A stretch of 64,000 nt of DNA from Thalassorhabdus alkalitolerans. Lineage in GTDB: Bacteria; Bacillota; Bacilli; Bacillales; Marinococcaceae. A program made the position numbers and the translations under genes. The notes beneath the pieces were generated by a model. That model did not search any database, was not told where the DNA came from, and worked only from the letters and a program-made list of their open reading frames with translations. The stretch is from NCBI RefSeq assembly GCF_042656585.1, contig NZ_JBHSPG010000005.1; one strand, 5' to 3'. Below are positions 43,168-52,100 of this stretch, piece after piece; position 1 is the first letter of the stretch, and each line of letters begins with the position of its first letter.

Positions 43168-44001
43168 CTATTGAGCTTTCTTGCTAGGTGAAGACTTTTT
43201 CTTTCCTGATTTTTTTTTGGTTTTACTTTCCTTATTCTTATCTACGGATCTTTGGAGAGCTTCCATTAAGTCCGTAACGTTAGAAGGTTCTTCTTTTTCT
43301 GTTCGAGTGACTACATCTTTTCCGGCTTTTTTTGCTTCAATTAATTCTTGAAGTTTCTTCCGGTAATCGTCCTCATATTTACCAGGCTCAAATGTGGTTG
43401 TAAGCTGGTCGATTAGTAAACTGGCTGTATCCAACTCTTTTTTCGTTATATTATCCTCGGCTGGAATGTTAGGAACTTCTTCTGCATTTCTGACTTCATC
43501 GGGAAAATGTATCGTTTCCATTAAAAGAGTATTGTTGTACTCGCGGATGACAGCCATTTGCTCTTTAGAACGTATGATAATTTTGGCCAGGCCTACACGG
43601 CCGGATTCCTTGAGGGATTTCCTTAATAAAGAGTATGCTTTAGCGCCTCCATCATTTGGTGACATAAAATAACTTCTATTAAAATAGACGGGATCGATCT
43701 CATCTATGTTTATAAAATCCACAATTTCTACTGCTTTTTCTTCATTTGGCTTTCTTATTTCTTTAAGCTCTTTTTCCTCAAACACAACAAATTTCCCATC
43801 TGTAATTTCATACCCTTTCACTACCTCTTCCGTATTGACTTCTTCTTCACATACTGGACAGACCTTTTCATATTTGATGGGTGTATGACATTTTTTATGA
43901 AGAGTTCTTAATGAAATGTCTTTATTTTCTGTTGCTGCATGAAGTTTGATTGGTATGTTAACCAGTCCAAAGCTTATACTTCCCTTCCAGATTGTATGCA
44001 C
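43168..44001 (-). CDS. ku: non-homologous end-joining protein Ku
   Basis: 277 residues from a GTG with AAGGAGG. The core begins HTIWKGSISFGLVNIPIKL, and the zinc-like CHTPIKYEKVCPVCEEEV is present. A lysine-rich tail of about 25 residues is typical of bacterial Ku and helps DNA binding. It binds double-strand ends and recruits LigD, encoded divergently 130 nt away. In Bacillus this pair protects spores and germinating cells. Confidence 0.96.
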   Translation of the reverse strand: MHTIWKGSISFGLVNIPIKLHAATENKDISLRTLHKKCHTPIKYEKVCPVCEEEVNTEEVVKGYEITDGKFVVFEEKELKEIRKPNEEKAVEIVDFINIDEIDPVYFNRSYFMSPNDGGAKAYSLLRKSLKESGRVGLAKIIIRSKEQMAVIREYNNTLLMETIHFPDEVRNAEEVPNIPAEDNITKKELDTASLLIDQLTTTFEPGKYEDDYRKKLQELIEAKKAGKDVVTRTEKEEPSNVTDLMEALQRSVDKNKESKTKKKSGKKKSSPSKKAQ

Positions 44002-44131
44002 GAATATGCCTCCTTCTTTTTTGTGTTATTTTGCACCAGAAGGATACCAATCCATTCATTAATCCATAATAAATAACATAAACTCATCCATCATGATGGT
44101 TCAGTTACTTTATCCTTGAAGGTGGTTTGTA

Positions 44132-45967
44132 ATGAAGATAATGCTTCCTGTGCTTCACAATGACCTGCCAGAGAACTCCCAGTGGGCTTACGAAGTGAAG
44201 TATGACGGCTTTCGAGCTCAGTTACTATGGTCCTCACATAAGCAGTATTCTTTCATAAGCAGAACCGGTAAAGATTTATCTAAATTATTTCCAGAGATCA
44301 TTGATTTTTTGTCAGCTAATGACAAAACTTTAAAATCCCACTCTCCTTTTTTGTTAGATGGAGAAATTGCCGTTCTTGGAAACGATGGGAAATCTCTTTT
44401 TTCTGAAGTCCAAAAAAGAGGAAGAATGAGATCAGAGAAATCTATTCAAAAAGCAGTACTACAACGGCCGGTTTGTTTTCTGGCTTTTGACTTATTAATT
44501 TATCGAGGCTCTTCGATTACCGATTCTCCTTATGAAAAAAGAAAAAAGAAACTGGAAGACTTTTTTAAAGAAGAAGATTTTCCGATATGCCCTACTATGA
44601 CCTTTACCAAGCTTCTCCAGTCCATACCATCTCAGAGCCGCAAAGAAGCTCTGCACCAGGTACTTGAATGTCAAGGCGAAGGAATTGTAGCAAAAAACAA
44701 AAAAAGCAGGTGGGAGAAGAATCGTTCAAACAACTGGGTGAAATGGAAAAATTGGCGTCTGGTTAAATGCTTTATTACAGGATACAATTCAGAAAATCAG
44801 TACTACGATATCGGTGTATTCAAGGGAGAAGAAGTGTATAAAGCTGGTGCTTTTCTTCACGGGTTAGGAAAGAAGGAAAAAGAGATTCTAAACAAGATTA
44901 TTAAAAAAAACGGTCTCCTTCAAAATAAAAATATGTATGCTATTTCTCCCTCTATTTGTGTAGAAGTTAACTACTTAGAGCGAGGAGAACAGGAACTAAG
45001 AGAACCATATTTCAATCGTTTTTTACTGGATTCAGAGCCTGAAGAGTGTACGTATGAACAAATGCTGTTAGATGAGCTCCAGCTTCCTCAAAACGTCCCA
45101 GTTACCAACATAGACAAGCCCTTGTGGAGCTGTCCACCCATCCTGAAATTAGATTACCTTCGTTACATGAGAGCGATAGCTCCTTTACTGCTTCCCTATT
45201 TAAAGAAGAGGCTTCTTACAGTGATTCGTTACCCCCATGGAATGTATGGCGAAAGTTTTTATCAAAAACAATGCCCTGATTATGCTCCTGAATACGTACA
45301 AACATCTAATCATGAAGGAACTTCTTTTATTGTCTGTGACTCTGCAGAAACACTGTTATGGTTAAGCAATCAGCTCGCTATCGAGTATCATGTGCCTTTT
45401 CAAACAGTTGACTCAGATTTTGTGAGTGAAATCGTTTTTGACCTGGACCCTCCCTCCCGGGAATTCTTTTCCCTGGCAGTAAAAGCAGCGAAAGAGTTAA
45501 AAAGAATCTTTGATACCCTTCAGCTCACAAGCTTTGTGAAGTTTTCAGGAAATAAAGGTCTTCAAGTATATCTTCCTTTAGAAAAGGAAACTTTCACCTG
45601 GGAAGACACTGAACAGTTCAATTCGTTTATCGCCGCATTCCTTGTTAAACAGTCCCCAGAATTATTTACCGTAGAGCGCTTAAAAAAGAATAGGGGTAAC
45701 AAGCTTTATGTTGATTATATTCAACATCGCAAAGGAAAAACCATTATTGCTCCGTACTCTCTCAGAGGCAATCAATCAGCTCTTGTGGCTGCTCCCCTTT
45801 TTTGGGAGGAAGTTGAAGAAGGACTTGATGTAGAAAGCTTTACCATGGAGAAAGTCATACAAAGAATAAAGAGACAAGGGTGCCCCTTTTCTCATTTTTT
45901 CGAAATAAATAACAGCTCATTAAAAAAAATCATTACCGATTTAAAGTCAAAAGGCCATGTCTTTTAA
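44132..45967 (+). CDS. ligD: ATP-dependent DNA ligase/polymerase LigD
   Basis: 611 residues. The N-terminal ligase domain carries adenylated Lys23 in YEVKYDGFRAQ, then FLLDGEIAVL and EGIVAKNKKSRWEKNRSNNWVKWK. The C-terminal primase-polymerase domain (about 325-605) has the metal-binding FDLDPP and SGNKGLQVYLPL. The order ligase-polymerase without a 3'-phosphoesterase domain is normal for Bacillus LigD. It works with Ku in end joining. SD AAGGTGG precedes the ATG. Confidence 0.96.
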   Translation: MKIMLPVLHNDLPENSQWAYEVKYDGFRAQLLWSSHKQYSFISRTGKDLSKLFPEIIDFLSANDKTLKSHSPFLLDGEIAVLGNDGKSLFSEVQKRGRMRSEKSIQKAVLQRPVCFLAFDLLIYRGSSITDSPYEKRKKKLEDFFKEEDFPICPTMTFTKLLQSIPSQSRKEALHQVLECQGEGIVAKNKKSRWEKNRSNNWVKWKNWRLVKCFITGYNSENQYYDIGVFKGEEVYKAGAFLHGLGKKEKEILNKIIKKNGLLQNKNMYAISPSICVEVNYLERGEQELREPYFNRFLLDSEPEECTYEQMLLDELQLPQNVPVTNIDKPLWSCPPILKLDYLRYMRAIAPLLLPYLKKRLLTVIRYPHGMYGESFYQKQCPDYAPEYVQTSNHEGTSFIVCDSAETLLWLSNQLAIEYHVPFQTVDSDFVSEIVFDLDPPSREFFSLAVKAAKELKRIFDTLQLTSFVKFSGNKGLQVYLPLEKETFTWEDTEQFNSFIAAFLVKQSPELFTVERLKKNRGNKLYVDYIQHRKGKTIIAPYSLRGNQSALVAAPLFWEEVEEGLDVESFTMEKVIQRIKRQGCPFSHFFEINNSSLKKIITDLKSKGHVF

Positions 45968-46119
45968 AATAAGCTTCATCCTTTGTGGTCTTTTGACATA
46001 TTTCTCGGGAAATAATCTCTCTTTTTTTACCTTTCAATCGTTCAATCTTTTATTGTGAATCTATCCTCCCTATGATAACTTCAAAGTGTATAACAAATAT
46101 TATTGGGAGGGAAAGTTAT

Positions 46120-46299
46120 ATGAGCAGAAAAGAAATTGAAGACAGAATTCAAATGTTGAAGGTAGATTACATAAGGGTGCAAGGAGATATTGAAAAGTTG
46201 GAATCCGTAGGGCGTGGTGTGGAAAAGGCCGAAAGCCAGCTCACTGAAATTGAACAAGAGCTGACTGACCTAAATCATAAACTGACTGCTCTTATTTAA
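46120..46299 (+). CDS. SE1832-family small coiled-coil protein
   Basis: 59 residues from the ATG at 46120, preceded by GGGAGGG; an in-frame upstream ATG has no SD. The peptide (MSRKEIEDRIQML..., DYIRVQGDIEKLESVGRGVE) is a single long charged helix with heptad spacing. It belongs to a conserved small family of Bacillales of unknown function. Convergent with cls, ending 7 nt from its stop. Confidence 0.75.
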   Translation: MSRKEIEDRIQMLKVDYIRVQGDIEKLESVGRGVEKAESQLTEIEQELTDLNHKLTALI

Positions 46300-46306
46300 T
46301 ACAAGT

Positions 46307-47755
46307 CTATAGTATGGGTGAAAGCAGTCTTGCGATGGACTCTTTAAACTTAATCCAGACTGATCTTTTAGCATAGAGTTCCTTTGTTAATTCCCTGGAG
46401 TCTTTAATGTCATTTTCAAAGGCTAAGGCAAGTTCTTTTGACGTTTGAGCATTGTATAAAAAAGCATTTACTTCAAAATTAAGCCGAAAACTTCGCACGT
46501 CTATATTTGCCGTGCCAACAGAGCTTACCTTTCCATCCACAACAAGTGTTTTCGCATGAATAAATCCTTTTTCATAAATAAAAACCCTGGCCCCAGCTTT
46601 AAGCATCTCAAATATATAGGAGTATGTAGCCCAATATACAAATGGGTGATCAGGTTTATTTGGAATCATAATAGATACATCTTTTCCAGATAGTGCAGCG
46701 ATTCTTAACGTGTCAAGTAAGCTTGCATCGGGGATGAAATACGGTGTCTGAATATATATAGATTTGCGGGCGGAATGAATCATTTTAATATACCCATTTT
46801 TTATTTGCTCCCATTCAGAATCCGGTCCGCTAGAAACAATTTGGGCAGCTACATCCCCTGCTGTTTTTTTTGGGGGGAAATACCGATCTTGATAATTAAT
46901 TGAAGCACTCTTGGATGCCTGGTTCCAATCCAGAATGAACCTGGTTTGAATCGCATTTACAGCCTCACCTTTGAGCTTCAAGTGAGTATCACGCCAATAA
47001 CCAAATTTCTTACTTAGCCCTAAATATTCATCCCCAACGTTAAACCCTCCGACATAACCAATTTCCCCATCAATAATAACAAGCTTTCGGTGATTTCTAT
47101 AGTTTAAGCGAAGGTTAATAAACGGGATACGCGACGGAAAGAAAATCCCCACTTCCCCACCAGCTTGTGTCATCGCTTTAAAATCTTTTTTCGTAAGGAG
47201 CCTAGATCCCATGTCATCATATAAAACGCGTACCTTTACCCCTTCTTCTGCCTTTTTTGCAAGGGCATCGATGATCTGTCCTCCCAGTCCATCATTACGA
47301 AAGATATAATATTGAAGATGAATGTGGTCTTTTGCCTGTTCAATATCTTTTAAAAGAGAAGCGAACTTTTCTTCTCCATCCAAAAAAATATCAACGCTGT
47401 TCCCTTCTGTTAAGACAGCATCATTATTTATCAAATGCATGTAGATAAGGTTTCGATAATCATTAACGTATGATTCCTTAAAGAAGAAATCAGGATTTCG
47501 GATGTTAGCTGTTTGATTATTAATTAGGTCCTCTATCCCTATTTTCTTAATATCACCCCAGTCAAACAATCTTTTTCGGCTTAAGTTCTGGCCGAAGATA
47601 AGGTACAAAATAAATCCCGCCACTGGGACAAAGAAAAGAATCAGTACCCAGGCCCAAGTGGCCCCAGCATCTCTTCTTTCTATGAAGATAACCACAGCTG
47701 CAAAGATAATATTTAATAAATAGAGAATCCCTAATAAAATTGTAACTATATCCAT
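46307..47755 (-). CDS. cls: cardiolipin synthase
   Basis: 482 residues. Two N-terminal membrane helices are followed by two phospholipase-D HxK motifs: NHRKLVIIDGEIGYVGG near 222 and HAKTLVVDGKVSSVGTAN near 400. It condenses two phosphatidylglycerols to cardiolipin at the membrane. High cardiolipin is often linked to salt tolerance, in keeping with the apparent lifestyle. Confidence 0.95.
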   Translation of the reverse strand: MDIVTILLGILYLLNIIFAAVVIFIERRDAGATWAWVLILFFVPVAGFILYLIFGQNLSRKRLFDWGDIKKIGIEDLINNQTANIRNPDFFFKESYVNDYRNLIYMHLINNDAVLTEGNSVDIFLDGEEKFASLLKDIEQAKDHIHLQYYIFRNDGLGGQIIDALAKKAEEGVKVRVLYDDMGSRLLTKKDFKAMTQAGGEVGIFFPSRIPFINLRLNYRNHRKLVIIDGEIGYVGGFNVGDEYLGLSKKFGYWRDTHLKLKGEAVNAIQTRFILDWNQASKSASINYQDRYFPPKKTAGDVAAQIVSSGPDSEWEQIKNGYIKMIHSARKSIYIQTPYFIPDASLLDTLRIAALSGKDVSIMIPNKPDHPFVYWATYSYIFEMLKAGARVFIYEKGFIHAKTLVVDGKVSSVGTANIDVRSFRLNFEVNAFLYNAQTSKELALAFENDIKDSRELTKELYAKRSVWIKFKESIARLLSPIL

Positions 47756-47902
47756 ATACTATCCCTGCCTTTTAATGGTAGGTTTTTTATTCCTCAACCC
47801 CCATATTTTATCATTTAAAACTTTATTTATATAGCCATTTGATCATTCCCTTTATTTCCTTCTTCATAGTATATTCATAGAAAAAGCTAAACATAATAAA
47901 AT

Positions 47903-47937
47903 AGCCTTGATATCCAGGTCTCCAGATAAGCAAGGCT
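47903..47937 (-). terminator. hairpin downstream of the small membrane ORF
   Basis: Stem AGCCTTG / CAAGGCT with further internal pairing (TATC/GATA), followed on the minus strand by ATTTTATT. Confidence 0.55.
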
Positions 47938-47950
47938 TTGAGTTACAGGA

Positions 47951-48085
47951 TTATTCAGTTAGTTCGAATGTCTCTATCTTTGTACCACCGTCTATAGAAT
48001 AAGAATCAGGTGAATCATTTACATAAATAACAACAAAGACTGCCACAAGCGCGAAAAGAAAACCTACAAGAATGCGTTGAAACAA
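47951..48085 (-). CDS. 44-residue membrane peptide
   Basis: It starts at TTG (48085), with GGGAG about 8 nt upstream. It contains one hydrophobic helix (LVGFLFALVAVFVVIYV) followed by an acidic tail ending TKIETFELTE. It has a terminator-like hairpin directly behind it. No family is recognised. It is probably a small single-pass membrane protein, and the start codon is the weak point. Confidence 0.45.
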   Translation of the reverse strand: MFQRILVGFLFALVAVFVVIYVNDSPDSYSIDGGTKIETFELTE

Positions 48086-48218
48086 AGCACTTCTCTCCCT
48101 TACCTAATACTTTTGCCCTTCATTATTATAGTTGATAAAAGACCATCGTACTATTCTTTTTTTCCTCACTTTCTAAAATATTCTTCTTGTTATTCCATTG
48201 GCTTGAGTTCTGTCTCTT

Positions 48219-48620
48219 TTAAGGTTCAATAAAATACTTGACTAATTCATCTTTCCCCTGGGGATTCTCTGGTTTTCTAATAATTTCTATACCGAATATC
48301 CCGTATTCATTAAAGTCAACAAGGCATTCTTGTTCATGCATTTCCTTTATTGGGGTGTCCTTATCGAATTTCAATTCTACATACCGGTCTGCATCTTCCA
48401 CACTTCCGCTGAAAAGTGGATAGTCGATTTTTTTTATCTTTGGAAGAGTAATGGACTCATGGTCTCTAACGGTTCTCATGAGCCGATATCCCAACCATTT
48501 ATTGTCATCCGAATAAAGGAGGTAGCCATTTACATCTGGATAAGTACCAATAGGGAGGTCTTTTGAAGCTTTTCCTTGAAAATAAATATAAATAAGTTCA
48601 TCTTCCATTGTTATTAGCAT
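48219..48620 (-). CDS. hypothetical protein with DUF2283-like ending
   Basis: 133 residues with AAAGGAGGG upstream of the ATG. The fragment VDFNEYGIFGIEII resembles the strand pattern of DUF2283-type small proteins (D.d..G.i.GIEi). No transmembrane segment or signal peptide is visible. Function unknown. Confidence 0.6.
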   Translation of the reverse strand: MLITMEDELIYIYFQGKASKDLPIGTYPDVNGYLLYSDDNKWLGYRLMRTVRDHESITLPKIKKIDYPLFSGSVEDADRYVELKFDKDTPIKEMHEQECLVDFNEYGIFGIEIIRKPENPQGKDELVKYFIEP

Positions 48621-48822
48621 CTTGTTCCCTCCTTTTTCTATATTCTTTATCGTAAGTATATAACTAACAGAGATAAAAAATGAAATATCCTGTATTTATC
48701 CTTTACTTTTCTTTTTATTGGCATCCTCACGGTTAAAAATTGCTGATTGCTGAAGAAAACACTCTATTCACTTGTGAGAAATCCTTTTTAAACAACCAAA
48801 TAATATTTCATTTGCTGATAAT

Positions 48823-48854
48823 AAAAGGCTCCTGTTATATCCCAGGAGCCTTTG
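48823..48854. terminator. terminator after nhaC
   Basis: Stem AAAGGCTCCTG / CAGGAGCCTTT with a T-flank on the minus strand. 48621-48822 holds no recognisable feature. Confidence 0.8.
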
Positions 48855-48859
48855 CTTTA

Positions 48860-50248
48860 TTACTTTTCTTCCGTTTTTTCCATAGTTATACCGGTAAAAC
48901 CATATATGACGGCAATAATAGGGCAAAGCAAACAAAAAAACGCGTATGGTAAATAACTCAGTACATCCACCTCAAGGACACTTGCCATAAACACACCACT
49001 AACTCCATAAGGAATTAAAGCATTTATGACAGTTCCTCCGTTTTCTAGTGCTCTTGAGAGATTTTTTCTCTTTAAACCAAGTTCTTCATACTGTTTTTCA
49101 TAAGCTTTCCCAGTCAAAATGACTGACATGTATTGCTCCCCAAGAGTTATATTAATCCCCATTCCTGTAACCACGGTTGATAATACAAGACGCCCGGTTG
49201 AGGCCACTAAAGCACGAATGGTTTCAAGAAGCTTTTCAATGATACCGAGTTTATTTAATAAGCCACCCATACTTAATGTTAATACTAATAGTGAAAGGGG
49301 CCACATCATGTCTTGAATACCGCCTCTTGTGAGCAATGCATCAATTTGTTCATTACCTGATTCGGCTGTGTAACCGTCCTGAATGAATGAAATATAGTTT
49401 TCGATCGTATATTGCGGCTGCATGATTAAAGCAATAAGAAAGGCAGCTGCTATCCCTGCTAACATTGTCGGCAAAGCTGGAGTTCTCTTTATAGCCAGAA
49501 GAACAATAACTACTGCAGGGAGTAAAGCTATCGGGCTAATAAGGGAAACCTCTGTTAGTTCAGCCATAAGTTCATTGACACCTGCAGTTTCTATCTCTGC
49601 TTCGGTTCTCCCAATTAATATAAACAACAACAGGCTGACACCAAAAGCAGGAACTGCAGTCCAGATCATATGTCTAATATGTTCAAACAAATCTACCCTT
49701 GTTACAGATGCAGCAAGATTTGTCGTATCTGAGAGCGGAGACATTTTATCTCCTACTAAAGCGCCAGAAACTACAGCACCGGCCACCATGGCGAGATCAA
49801 AGCCAAGGAGGCTTCCCAACGCCATGAAGGAAACACCAATCGTTGAAGCTGTCGTAAAGGAGCTTCCCACGCATGCTCCCACTATGGCTGTAACAATAAA
49901 TACGCTGGGAAGAAAATAGCTCACAGAGACAACTTGGAAGCTATAGTGAATCAACGTAGGTATAGTGCCCGAACTCATCCAAATACTGATAAGCACGCCA
50001 ATAAACATAAAGATTAACATAGGAATAATTCCAGATGATACCCCTTCCACAATCCCTTCCTCTACCTTTTTCCAGGGTGCTTTCTTTATAAAAGCATATA
50101 CTACCAAAAATATAAACGCTGTAAAAATAGGGACATGTGGAGGCGCCTCAAATACGATAAGAGCCGTTCCTATAAGTGATAGAATAACTAAAATGACCAA
50201 TAATGCTTCTATTCTTGTAACTGCTGGCAATTGTTTTTGATTTTCCAT
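48860..50248 (-). CDS. nhaC: NhaC-family Na+/H+ antiporter
   Basis: 462 residues from the ATG at 50248, with GGAGGTAAAT directly upstream. About 11-12 hydrophobic segments are present. NhaC motifs: GACVGSSFTTASTIGVSFMALG, SGALVGDKMSPLSDTTNLA and GLKRKNLSRALENGGTVINALIPYG. The family exchanges sodium for protons; some members exchange malate and lactate instead (MleN). With no other clue, the Na+/H+ role is preferred. Confidence 0.85.
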   Translation of the reverse strand: MENQKQLPAVTRIEALLVILVILSLIGTALIVFEAPPHVPIFTAFIFLVVYAFIKKAPWKKVEEGIVEGVSSGIIPMLIFMFIGVLISIWMSSGTIPTLIHYSFQVVSVSYFLPSVFIVTAIVGACVGSSFTTASTIGVSFMALGSLLGFDLAMVAGAVVSGALVGDKMSPLSDTTNLAASVTRVDLFEHIRHMIWTAVPAFGVSLLLFILIGRTEAEIETAGVNELMAELTEVSLISPIALLPAVVIVLLAIKRTPALPTMLAGIAAAFLIALIMQPQYTIENYISFIQDGYTAESGNEQIDALLTRGGIQDMMWPLSLLVLTLSMGGLLNKLGIIEKLLETIRALVASTGRLVLSTVVTGMGINITLGEQYMSVILTGKAYEKQYEELGLKRKNLSRALENGGTVINALIPYGVSGVFMASVLEVDVLSYLPYAFFCLLCPIIAVIYGFTGITMEKTEEK

Positions 50249-50414
50249 ATTTACCTCCATTATCACTGCTTGAACGCTTTTATGCGTTGAAGCACAACGT
50301 TAAACATAATAGGAAATTCTTTTTTTGTCAAGACAGGGAGGAAAAACAATTTTTAAAGAATAGGCGCTCCTTACTGATCAAATGTCATACGATAACAATA
50401 AGAGGTGAAAAGAA

Positions 50415-50651
50415 ATGAAGTGGTACAAAAAAGCTCAATATTTAATTGGTGAACCTGTAGGGATTGCTTTAAAAAACGGCCGAGGCACTTCTGGTATTCT
50501 CTGCAGTCTGGGAAACACAAAGATCTATTTACTGGAATATAATAATGACCGCGAATTTTCACTAAAGCAGTACCATTTTGAGGATATTCATAATATCCAT
50601 CCCTTCCCGCCAGTGCAGCACTTATCCTTTTACAGCAAGCTTGTCCACTAA
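50415..50651 (+). CDS. small conserved-looking hypothetical protein
   Basis: 78 residues with AGAGGTGAAAAG upstream. The central segment VGIALKNGRGTSGILCSLGNTKIYLLEYN reads as a small beta-barrel or Sm-like strand pattern, but I cannot assign a family. It is cytoplasmic. Confidence 0.55.
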   Translation: MKWYKKAQYLIGEPVGIALKNGRGTSGILCSLGNTKIYLLEYNNDREFSLKQYHFEDIHNIHPFPPVQHLSFYSKLVH

Positions 50652-51000
50652 TTTTAATATATCCTTTCTTGTCACAATTAATTGTCCTTTTCTTTCTGCT
50701 TTTGATGCACTGTGAAAACACGAATTTGTTTTTTTGTATAAAATAGCCTGTCTGCCGGGCAGACTCTTACTAGATCCTTTTTTTAAGTATTGAGCCTCGT
50801 TCGTCCTTATAGGAAAGTCATGCAGATTGCTGCATCGGTACAGATGGTATAATAAATCCCGCATGGATCCAGCCAATACATTAAGCCTTTTAAAGAAAGA
50901 CAGTACCTTCCTTATTTTCTATAGATACTTTCAAGCATTCCTTTATCGAGGTTTATATTTTACTTTTTATTTATATATTTTGTTCGCTATAAGGAAATTT

Positions 51001-51074
51001 GTTCTATAAATTAGAAAACGTTAAAAACGTTAAATTAGTTCGTTTGTTCCTAATAATGAACGAATATGTTCTTT
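51001..51074 (+). promoter_or_regulatory. cluster of SinR-type half-sites upstream of sinR-like gene
   Basis: GTTCTAT (51001), GTTCGTT (51038), GTTCCTA (51046), GAACGAA (51058) and an exact GTTCTTT (51068) resemble the B. subtilis SinR half-site GTTCTYT, in both orientations. The direct repeat AACGTTAAA occurs at 51018 and 51027. The rest of 50652-51000 shows nothing I can assign. Confidence 0.4.
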
Positions 51075-51173
51075 ATATATTATATTTCTTTAATTTTCTC
51101 TGGTTTACTTTTTTCCCAAAACGGAAATTGTTTTATATAATGAACAAATAACACCCTAACTGGAGGGGGGAAG

Positions 51174-51524
51174 ATGATAGGTGAAAAGATTAAGGTCAGA
51201 AGAAAAGAAAAGGGATTAACCCTTTCTGAATTGGCAAACCGTACGAAGGTTTCTAAATCCTATTTAAGCTATATAGAAAGAGACCTGAAGAAGAATCCTT
51301 CTATTGATGTTCTTAAAAAGCTTTCCAGTGTATTAGACCTCTCTATTGAAGAATTGATAAATGAACAAGAGCTATACAACGAACATAGCGGGGAACACCT
51401 GGACGAAGAATGGCTTCAGCTTCTGCAGCAAGCCATTAAGTCAGGAATTACAAAAGAAGAGTTTAAGCAGTTTCAGGATTTTGTGAAATACAAAGCATGG
51501 AGCAATGAAAAAGATAAAGGATAA
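51174..51524 (+). CDS. sinR: SinR-like repressor (first copy)
   Basis: 116 residues. The N-terminal HTH reads GLTLSELANRTKVSKSYLSYIERDLKKNPS, the SinR/SlrR pattern. The C-terminal dimerisation part LDEEWLQLLQQAIKSGITKEEFKQF is the region that swaps with SinI. SinR represses matrix genes (eps, tapA) in B. subtilis and is opposed by SinI. The gene points away from the sinI-like genes. GGAGGGGGGAAG lies before the ATG. It may be SinR or the paralogue SlrR. Confidence 0.88.
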   Translation: MIGEKIKVRRKEKGLTLSELANRTKVSKSYLSYIERDLKKNPSIDVLKKLSSVLDLSIEELINEQELYNEHSGEHLDEEWLQLLQQAIKSGITKEEFKQFQDFVKYKAWSNEKDKG

Positions 51525-51604
51525 TGATTCATTTTTTAAGTCACGAAGCTACTGAAACCCAGGTTTCAGAGTTCCTGTCCTGAAAGACTCTTTTTGACCT
51601 GGGG

Positions 51605-51641
51605 CTGTTTTCAAAAGTAACCCTTTTGCAAACAGTCTTTT
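51605..51641 (+). terminator. terminator after the first sinR-like gene
   Basis: Stem CTGTTTTCAAAAG / CTTTTGCAAACAG (one mismatch) followed by TTTTTT. Confidence 0.75.
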
Positions 51642-51670
51642 TTAGGTTTCAATACACTGAAAACAATTAG

Positions 51671-51712
51671 AATAAGGCCTGGGTCCGGCACCCCCGGACT
51701 CAGGCCTTATTT
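51671..51712. terminator. bidirectional terminator between sinR and sinI-like genes
   Basis: 18-bp near-perfect stem (AATAAGGCCTGGGTCCGG and complement with one G-T pair), 5-nt loop. It ends the minus-strand sinI transcript. Confidence 0.8.
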
Positions 51713-51737
51713 ATCAGTATGTTAAAGCATGTCATTC

Positions 51738-51872
51738 TTAATGCAGTTTATTATTGCAGGATTCACGTCGGAAAAATGCTCTGATTTCTTCAGGCGTCAA
51801 TCCTTGAGATAATGCTTCCTGAATCAAAAATACCCATTCTTTGTCAATTTTTGTATTAGCTTTACTATTCAT
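51738..51872 (-). CDS. sinI: SinI-like antirepressor
   Basis: 44 residues, ATG at 51870-51872, stop at 51738-51740. The core DKEWVFLIQEALSQGLTPEEIRAFF matches SinI (EWV.L..EA...G...EEIR.F) and mirrors the C-terminal segment of both SinR-like proteins here. SinI binds SinR and frees matrix promoters. The SD GAGGTGG (51880-51886) is embedded in a hairpin immediately after a c-di-GMP-I riboswitch (51906-51996). SinI control by such a riboswitch is unfamiliar to me. Confidence 0.85.
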   Translation of the reverse strand: MNSKANTKIDKEWVFLIQEALSQGLTPEEIRAFFRRESCNNKLH

Positions 51873-51905
51873 TTTAGCACCACCTCAAATATAAGAAATA
51901 TTTGA

Positions 51906-51996
51906 GTGCTTAGGCAGCCCAGCCATCCTAGTAAACACCTTAGACCTGTGACTTTGCGCACCTGCTTTTCAACAGGGATGCCTTGTTCTTCAGCAC
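51906..51996 (-). promoter_or_regulatory. cyclic-di-GMP-I (GEMM) riboswitch upstream of sinI
   Basis: Read on the minus strand. P1 strand AGGCA (51984-51980) pairs with TGCCT (51916-51912). P2 is CCTGTT-GAAA-AGCAGG with its GNRA tetraloop, followed by the invariant GCGCAAAG, then CAGGTCTAAGG as the tetraloop receptor side of P3. The closing strand is AGGATGGCTGGGCTGCC. These match the GEMM-I consensus in order and spacing; the two bases after GGCA are TC rather than the usual AA. The outer AGCAC (51910-51906) can pair with GTGCT upstream (51996-51992) or with GTGCT beside the sinI SD (51880-51876). Confidence 0.85.
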
Positions 51997-52100
51997 ATCC
52001 TGTAACATCTGCATTCTCGTTTTTAAAATCCCTTATCAGTCAGAGAAACATAGTCCTACGTAAACATTTTTTCTAATTTATCTTTTAGGGTGATTATGAC

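Noticed and set aside
50622..50876. 84-codon minus-strand open frame and the overlapping frame at 50371-50721
   Set aside because: They overlap the better supported plus-strand gene at 50415-50651, have no SD and show no recognisable protein pattern.
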